A DNA stretch of 64,000 nucleotides from contig NZ_SRLQ01000004.1 of assembly GCF_004745805.1 (NCBI RefSeq), positions 807,889-871,888 on the forward strand. Reading direction: 5' to 3'. Each line of letters begins with the position of its first letter. Within the stretch, counting starts at the first letter, position 1. Below the pieces are notes generated by a model. That model was not told the DNA's origin. It made no database searches and worked only from the letters and a program-made list of their open reading frames with translations. The translations under genes and the position numbers were made by a program. The DNA is from Mycolicibacterium sp. CH28. GTDB taxonomy: Bacteria > Actinomycetota > Actinomycetes > Mycobacteriales > Mycobacteriaceae. This document shows, one piece after another, positions 59,242-64,000 of the stretch.

Positions 59242-59796
59242 ATGAGCCTCATCAAGCGCGGATGGCCGGCGATCACCGTCGCGATGGCCCTCGCTACAGG
59301 TTCGCAGTTAACAGCCGCCACCGCGTTGGCCGATCCGGCGACAACGCCTGGCCCGTCGCCGGTTCCGGCCGGGCAATCGAGCCCCGGTGTGCTCCACAAC
59401 ATCACCTATCGCGCCCGGATCGACGGTGTGTCGCGCGGCGCCACCATCACCTATGCCGCCGAGGGCGATCAGCAGCAGACCGCAAACCCGACGATGCTGC
59501 CGGGGCGAGTGTTCGAGGCCAACACCGTGTTGCCCGCGTCCGGGCAGGCCGATATGCGGGTCTCGATCCAGTGGCCGTACTCGGCCAACCTGCACTGCGA
59601 GATTCTTGTCGACGACGCGCTCGTCGCCCAAGCCGATGACTTCGTCGCACCGCGCGTCCTACCGGTCAAAGACGACCCCGACTACGGCGCGCTGACCTGC
59701 GAGGCCCCGGTCGGCGGGGTACCCAACCCGGTGCCAGCCGATCCAGCCATGGCGCCCAGCGAGCCTGCTGCGCCCGCACCGCCCACGCAGAGCTGA
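59242..59796 (+). CDS. Secreted protein with MmpS-like beta domain
   Basis: A 184-residue precursor with a signal peptide (GWPAITVAMALATGSQLTAATALAD, cleaved after ALA at about residue 31). The core (HNITYRARIDGVSRGATITYAAEGDQQQ ... NLHCEILVDDALVAQAD) resembles the periplasmic domain of MmpS proteins, with one Cys pair (HCEIL and LTCEAP). The C-terminus is Pro/Ala-rich. It starts six bases after the DUF402 stop and is convergent with coaE, three bases from its stop. Function unknown; a link to lipid or siderophore export is speculation. Confidence 0.75.
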   Translation: MSLIKRGWPAITVAMALATGSQLTAATALADPATTPGPSPVPAGQSSPGVLHNITYRARIDGVSRGATITYAAEGDQQQTANPTMLPGRVFEANTVLPASGQADMRVSIQWPYSANLHCEILVDDALVAQADDFVAPRVLPVKDDPDYGALTCEAPVGGVPNPVPADPAMAPSEPAAPAPPTQS

Positions 59797-59799
59797 GCC

Positions 59800-61017
59800 T
59801 CAGGGGCGCCAGCCGGTGCCGTCGGCCCAGGCCCATGCCCGCCGGTAAGCGTCGAGGAACCACGGTTCCTTGGCCTCGGCATAACCGCCGATGTCGGAGT
59901 GCTGGGCCGCCGCACGTTTGACTGCCAGATAGTCGGCCTGTACCCCAGGGTTGGCGGCCAGCCAGTCGACGAACAGCAACGCGAACTGCTGATTGGGCCA
60001 GCCGTCCACCCTGATGTGCACATTGGTGGGCCGACCGGGATCACCTGAAGCGTGGAACCGCTTGTGCCACAACGCCGCTTCCGCGGAGTGGTCAAAGCGA
60101 CCGTCGGTGCTGCGGGCGTCGGATTTGGGCACGTCTGCAGTGATCGCAGCTATCCGCGGGTATCCCGCGTGCAACAGATCCTCGGCGAGTTCGTCGGCCA
60201 CCTCCAGTGAGCCGACCGTCACCTGCACGTCGATGACGTCTTTGGCATCCAGACCGGGTACCGCCGTCGACCCGATGTGGTCGATGCGCACCGCACGATG
60301 CCCGCAGGTGGTGTTGAGCCGGGCAACGATCCGCCGGGCCTGATCGGGCCAGGTCGGATCGGCCGGCACCAGCCGCGGCGGCACGTGCGCCGGCGTCCCG
60401 GCAGTGAGGTTGTGCGCGAACGGCAAGACGCGCTGGTACCACAGTTCGCGCGCCTTCTCGACGAGTTCGCCTGAGGTACCGGAGTTGTCCAGCCACACGT
60501 CGGCGACCGCCCGCCGCTGCTCCTCGGTGGCCTGGGCAGCGATGCGAGCCCTGGCGTCGGCCTCGCTGAAGCCGCGGTACTCCACCAGCCGCTGCACCCT
60601 CAGCTCAGGATCGGCGTGGACGATCGCCACCAACGCGAACATCGGCGCCATTTGCGACTCGACGAGCAGCGGGATGTCCTCGACGATCACGGGGCTTTCT
60701 ACGGACTCGACCGCCGCAGCGATCAGCTCGGAGCGCCGGTGCGCGACCAGCGGGTGCACGATGCCGTTGAGGGTCTGTCGCTTTTCCTCGTCGCTGAACG
60801 CAATCGCGGCCAGCGACGGGCGGTCCAGGGCGCCGTCGGGGCGCAGGATGTGCGACCCGAACGCGTCGACGAGCTTGGCCAGCCCATCGGTGCCGGGCTC
60901 GACGACCTCGCGCGAGATGACGTCCCCGTCGACGACGATGGCGCCACATTCAGCGAATGTGGCGGACACCGTCGACTTCCCGGCGCCGATACCGCCGGTC
61001 AAACCGATGCGCAGCAA
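59800..61017 (-). CDS. coaE: Dephospho-CoA kinase fused to a GrpB-like domain
   Basis: A 405-residue fusion. Residues 1-200 are dephospho-CoA kinase, the last step of coenzyme A synthesis: Walker A GGIGAGKS (8-15), DGDVISREVV, and the ARIAAQATEEQRRAVADVWLDNSG motif. Residues about 210-405 are a GrpB/UPF0157 domain of the nucleotidyltransferase fold (VRIDHIGSTAVPGLDAKDVIDVQV), as in M. tuberculosis CoaE. The TTG at 61017 follows GAGGG and gives the family start MLRIGLTGG; the frame extends to 61062 without conservation. It follows the rpsA terminator. Confidence 0.95.
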   Translation of the reverse strand: MLRIGLTGGIGAGKSTVSATFAECGAIVVDGDVISREVVEPGTDGLAKLVDAFGSHILRPDGALDRPSLAAIAFSDEEKRQTLNGIVHPLVAHRRSELIAAAVESVESPVIVEDIPLLVESQMAPMFALVAIVHADPELRVQRLVEYRGFSEADARARIAAQATEEQRRAVADVWLDNSGTSGELVEKARELWYQRVLPFAHNLTAGTPAHVPPRLVPADPTWPDQARRIVARLNTTCGHRAVRIDHIGSTAVPGLDAKDVIDVQVTVGSLEVADELAEDLLHAGYPRIAAITADVPKSDARSTDGRFDHSAEAALWHKRFHASGDPGRPTNVHIRVDGWPNQQFALLFVDWLAANPGVQADYLAVKRAAAQHSDIGGYAEAKEPWFLDAYRRAWAWADGTGWRP

Positions 61018-61043
61018 TGCAGTGCCCTCACGTGGAGAAGGTG

Positions 61044-61084
61044 AAAAAGAACCGCGCAGCACGTCGGTAAGACGTGCTGCGCGG
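61044..61084 (-). terminator. Intrinsic terminator of rpsA
   Basis: A perfect 14-bp stem (61084-61071 with 61065-61052) and five-base loop, followed on the minus strand by TTCTTTTT (61051-61044). It lies 26 bases after the rpsA stop and before coaE, so coaE needs read-through or its own promoter. Strong U-tract terminators are uncommon in mycobacteria, so this is a notable one. Confidence 0.9.
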
Positions 61085-61109
61085 CTTCACTCGGCGAATG
61101 AGTGTCTTG

Positions 61110-62561
61110 TTACGCGTTACCCGCGAGCTTCTCGCGCAGTGCGGCGAGCTGAGCGTCGCTGGCCAGCGAACCACCGGCCGACTCACCCGAGCTCGACGAC
61201 GAAGACGAACCGTTGGCCGTAGCCGGCCGGCTCGCGGCCTCGGCTTCGGCAGCGGCGAACTTCTCCATCTGCGCGGTGTGCATCTTGTGCCGGCGCTCGG
61301 CCTCGGCGTAGCGGGCCTCCCACTCGGTGCGCTGCTTGTCGAAGCCCTCGAGCCATTCGTTGGTCTCGGCGTCGAAGCCCTCGGGGAAGATGTAGTTCCC
61401 CGCGTCGTCGTAGCTGTCGGCCATGCCGTACTTCGAGGGGTCGAACTCCTCGGTGTAGTCCTCGTTGGCCTGCTTGAGGCTCAGCGAGATGCGGCGACGC
61501 TCCAGGTCGATGTCGATGACCTTGACCATCGCGTCGTCGCCGACCTGAACCACCTGGTCCGGGACCTCGACGTGGCGCTCGGCCAGCTCGGAGATGTGCA
61601 CCAGACCCTCGATGCCCTCCTCGACGCGGACGAACGCACCGAACGGCACCAGCTTGGTGACCTTGCCCGGCACGATCTGACCGATCGCGTGGGTGCGGGC
61701 GAAGTGACGCCACGGGTCTTCCTGAGTTGCCTTGAGCGACAGCGAAACCCGCTCGCGGTCCATGTCGACGTCGAGCACCTCGACAGTGACCTCGTCGCCC
61801 ACGGTGACGACCTCGGACGGGTGATCGATGTGCTTCCAGGACAGCTCCGAAACGTGCACCAGGCCGTCGACACCGCCGAGATCGACGAATGCGCCGAAGT
61901 TGACGATCGAGGACACGACACCCTTGCGGATGGCGCCCTTCTGCAGCTGGTTGAGGAACTCGCTGCGGACCTCGGACTGGGTCTGCTCCAGCCAGGCACG
62001 ACGGGACAGGACCACGTTGTTGCGGTTCTTGTCCAGCTCGATGATCTTGGCTTCGATCTCCTTGCCGATATAGGGCTGGAGATCGCGGACACGACGCATC
62101 TCGACCAGTGACGCGGGCAGGAAGCCACGCAGGCCGATGTCGAGGATCAGGCCGCCCTTGACGACCTCGATGACGGTGCCCTTGACGGCCTCGTCCTTCT
62201 CCTTGAGAGCCTCGATGGTGCCCCACGCGCGCTCGTACTGAGCACGCTTCTTGGACAGGATCAAGCGGCCTTCCTTGTCCTCCTTGGTGAGGACGAGGGC
62301 TTCCACCTCATCGCCGACGGACACAACCTCATTGGGGTCGACGTCGTGCTTGATGGAAAGTTCACGGGAAGGGATGACACCTTCGGTCTTATAGCCGATG
62401 TCGAGGAGAACCTCGTCCCGGTCGACCTTGACGATCGTCCCCTCGACGATGTCGCCATCGTTGAAGTATTTGATGGTTTTGTCGATAGCGGCGAGGAAGT
62501 CCTCAGCCGAGCCGATGTCGTTGACGGCTACTTGCGGCGAGGTCACGGTGGGACTTGGCAT
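61110..62561 (-). CDS. rpsA: 30S ribosomal protein S1
   Basis: A 483-residue S1 with four S1 RNA-binding repeats (about 36-105, 122-188, 208-278, 294-364: GDIVEGTIVKVDRDEVLLDIGYKTEG; GAIRKGVVSSIVNFGAFVDLGGVDGLVHVSELSW; GQIVPGKVTKLVPFGAFVRVEEGIEGLVHISELA, each read in short pieces). The C-terminal tail is charged and Ser-rich, ending ASDAQLAALREKLAGNA. It brings mRNA to the ribosome. ATG at 62561 is the family start (MPSPTVTSPQVAVNDIGS). It is followed by a strong terminator. Confidence 0.98.
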   Translation of the reverse strand: MPSPTVTSPQVAVNDIGSAEDFLAAIDKTIKYFNDGDIVEGTIVKVDRDEVLLDIGYKTEGVIPSRELSIKHDVDPNEVVSVGDEVEALVLTKEDKEGRLILSKKRAQYERAWGTIEALKEKDEAVKGTVIEVVKGGLILDIGLRGFLPASLVEMRRVRDLQPYIGKEIEAKIIELDKNRNNVVLSRRAWLEQTQSEVRSEFLNQLQKGAIRKGVVSSIVNFGAFVDLGGVDGLVHVSELSWKHIDHPSEVVTVGDEVTVEVLDVDMDRERVSLSLKATQEDPWRHFARTHAIGQIVPGKVTKLVPFGAFVRVEEGIEGLVHISELAERHVEVPDQVVQVGDDAMVKVIDIDLERRRISLSLKQANEDYTEEFDPSKYGMADSYDDAGNYIFPEGFDAETNEWLEGFDKQRTEWEARYAEAERRHKMHTAQMEKFAAAEAEAASRPATANGSSSSSSSGESAGGSLASDAQLAALREKLAGNA

Positions 62562-62738
62562 ATTGTTGGGTTGCTCCGGACAGGGTGAATCGTAGGGACA
62601 GGGTTTTGGAGATGCACCCGCAACGGACACAGGTACTATGCGAGCCTACTCGACTAGGCGCACGCTGGACAAACTCGGGTACCGGGGCAGCTCGTCGACA
62701 CGAGCTCTGAGGGGTGAACCGGCGACTACCCTCCACTG

Positions 62739-63887
62739 ATGTCCTACGCGACCACGCCGCCGTTTCCCCGGCCAATTCGCAAGGTCGGAGCGCCGCTGGC
62801 GGCGCTCATCGCCCTGGGCTTCCTCGCCGGGCTGATATTGATCCTGCTGACCGCGGTGAATCCGGTCGGCACCGCGATCGGCTTCGTTCTGTCCACGTTC
62901 GCGATGGCCCTGGTGCTGGTGAGCTACCTGTGGCTGGACCGCTGGGAGCCCGAGCCGCCCCGGCTATTGGTGCTGTCCTTCCTGTGGGGCGCCTCGGTGG
63001 CGGTCCTGGTCTCGGTCGTGCTCGAACTCGTCGTCGAGAAATCAGTGAACCCCGGCGCAGGCGAAGCCGGCATCTTCACCGTCGCCGTCGCCGCGCCGGT
63101 GATCGAGGAAGCCGCCAAGGGACTGTTTCTGTTGTTGATGATGACCGGCGTTCGGCGCCACGAACTCAACTCGCTGACCGATTGCCTGGTTTACGCAGGC
63201 GTGACGGCGGTGGGGTTCGCCTGGTTGGAGGACATCTTTTACATCGCCAACGGGGAGTCGCTGTCCAGCTCCCTGGTCACCGCCGCGATGCGACTCATCA
63301 TGGGCCCGTTCGCCCATCCGCTGTTCACCACGTTCACCGGCATCGGCGTGTATTTCGCCCTGCAGCAGCGCAATACGGTGGCCAAGGTGGGATACGTCTT
63401 GCTCGGGTATCTCGCCGCGGTGATCATGCACGGGCTGTGGAATGGTTCGGCGATGGCGGGCGTCGGTGCCTACTTCGGACTGTATGTCGTGTGGATGATG
63501 CCGGTGTTCGGCCTGACCATCGCGCTGGCGGTGAACAGCCGCCGGCGCGAGCAGCGGATCGTCGCCGAAAAGCTGCCGGGCATGGTCGCGGCGGGGCTGG
63601 TGACCCCCGCCGAGGCGGGCTGGCTCGGGTCGATCCGCACCCGCAAGCAGGCGGTCGCCGCGGCAACCCGATTCGGCGGGCGCCCGGCCGGTAGCGGGGT
63701 CAAGCGGTTCGCCGTGCAGGTCGTGGAGCTGGCGTTCGTACGGGACCGCATCGAGCGCGGCTTCGGTGACGCCAGGGTCTTTGCCCTGCAGCAGGAGGAG
63801 GTCGACGGTGTGGTCGCGGCGCGAGCCGCCGCCGGCCCCGCGTTGCACTGGATGAACGGCTACCGAATTCCCGGCGCTCAGCCTTAG
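62739..63887 (+). CDS. PrsW family intramembrane metalloprotease
   Basis: A 382-residue protein with about eight spans and the PrsW/Abi-like motifs: Glu123-Glu124 (APVIEEAAKG), Glu164 (GFAWLEDIFY), His193 (MGPFAHPLFTTFTG) and His231 (IMHGLWNGS). These are the expected metal ligands and catalytic residues. In Bacillus, PrsW cleaves an anti-sigma factor; mycobacterial substrates are unknown. A soluble C-terminal region of about 120 residues follows. It is divergent from rpsA and convergent with polA, sharing its stop site (TTAG, 63884-63887). Confidence 0.9.
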   Translation: MSYATTPPFPRPIRKVGAPLAALIALGFLAGLILILLTAVNPVGTAIGFVLSTFAMALVLVSYLWLDRWEPEPPRLLVLSFLWGASVAVLVSVVLELVVEKSVNPGAGEAGIFTVAVAAPVIEEAAKGLFLLLMMTGVRRHELNSLTDCLVYAGVTAVGFAWLEDIFYIANGESLSSSLVTAAMRLIMGPFAHPLFTTFTGIGVYFALQQRNTVAKVGYVLLGYLAAVIMHGLWNGSAMAGVGAYFGLYVVWMMPVFGLTIALAVNSRRREQRIVAEKLPGMVAAGLVTPAEAGWLGSIRTRKQAVAAATRFGGRPAGSGVKRFAVQVVELAFVRDRIERGFGDARVFALQQEEVDGVVAARAAAGPALHWMNGYRIPGAQP

Positions 63888-64000
63888 TGCGCCGCCGAAT
63901 CCCAGCTGCGGCCGTACCCCACCGACACTTCCAAGGGAACGTCCAGTGGATAGGCACTGCCCATTTTGTCCCGCACCAGCTCCTCGACGGCGTCACGCTC
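63884..64000 (-). CDS. polA: DNA polymerase I, C-terminal 38 residues (cut by window end)
   Basis: The minus-strand frame entering at the window edge ends in KMGSAYPLDVPLEVSVGYG followed by RSWDSAAH and TAA. This is the very C-terminus of bacterial DNA polymerase I (the palm domain's PLxVxxxxGxxW ending). The gene order polA-rpsA-coaE agrees with M. tuberculosis (Rv1629-Rv1631). The gene continues beyond 64000, so nothing more can be said of it. Confidence 0.93.
   Translation of the reverse strand, partial: ERDAVEELVRDKMGSAYPLDVPLEVSVGYGRSWDSAAH

Overview
The window is a high-GC actinobacterial chromosome segment, almost certainly from a mycobacterium and probably a fast grower (Mycolicibacterium type). 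The basis is gene order: the right half carries, in inverted orientation, the block known in M. tuberculosis as roughly Rv1629-Rv1644. It runs tsnR, rplT, rpmI, infC, (DUF1844), lysX, a membrane esterase, uvrA, a metallo-hydrolase, a universal stress protein, a GT-C mannosyltransferase-like protein, a drug-efflux type MFS protein, uvrB, a DUF402 protein, coaE, rpsA and the 3' end of polA. Other mycobacterial marks are the CoaE-GrpB fusion, the LysX fusion, a lipT-lppI pair and a KmtR-type nickel/cobalt sensor. No phage, insertion sequence, CRISPR array or rRNA is visible; one tRNA-Cys gene is present.

Layout. 1-6.4 kb: a methyltransferase whose 3' end is tandemly duplicated, a TetR regulator, DoxX and RDD membrane proteins, a gluconate uptake/kinase pair with a divergent FadR-type regulator, and a three-repeat DUF4333 lipoprotein. 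6.5-15.3 kb: an SCO6745-type protein, a phosphotransferase fused to an unknown C-terminal domain, lipT-lppI, a kmtR-CDF metal efflux pair, a flavodoxin-fold oxidoreductase, a rhomboid-like protein and an adenylate cyclase. 15.5-17.8 kb: a DUF2236 oxygenase-like protein followed by an acyl-CoA dehydrogenase. 17.8-30.3 kb: a nine-gene, mostly overlapping operon (aldehyde dehydrogenase, MFS importer, flavin monooxygenase, cupin, amidohydrolase, ene-reductase, three-subunit molybdenum hydroxylase) divergent from a PucR-type regulator. This looks like a complete catabolic pathway for an aromatic or N-heteroaromatic compound whose substrate I cannot name. 30.3-64 kb: the conserved translation/repair block, interrupted by accessory genes: a TetR/SDR pair, CD225 and DUF2752 membrane proteins, a secreted beta-propeller protein with a possible pore-forming-like C-terminus, CorA, a giant Pro/Gly repeat exported protein, MgtC and PrsW.

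The most interesting items are: (i) the PucR-linked catabolic operon; (ii) the 959-residue beta-propeller/aerolysin-like secreted protein; (iii) the 1113-residue exported Pro/Gly repeat protein with only two cysteines, one near each end; (iv) the infC leader, with an ATC start codon, a terminator-like hairpin and a small overlapping upstream ORF; (v) a recurrent arrangement in which convergent genes share a single four-base stop site. Functions come from motifs read by eye and from remembered family knowledge; no database search was possible.
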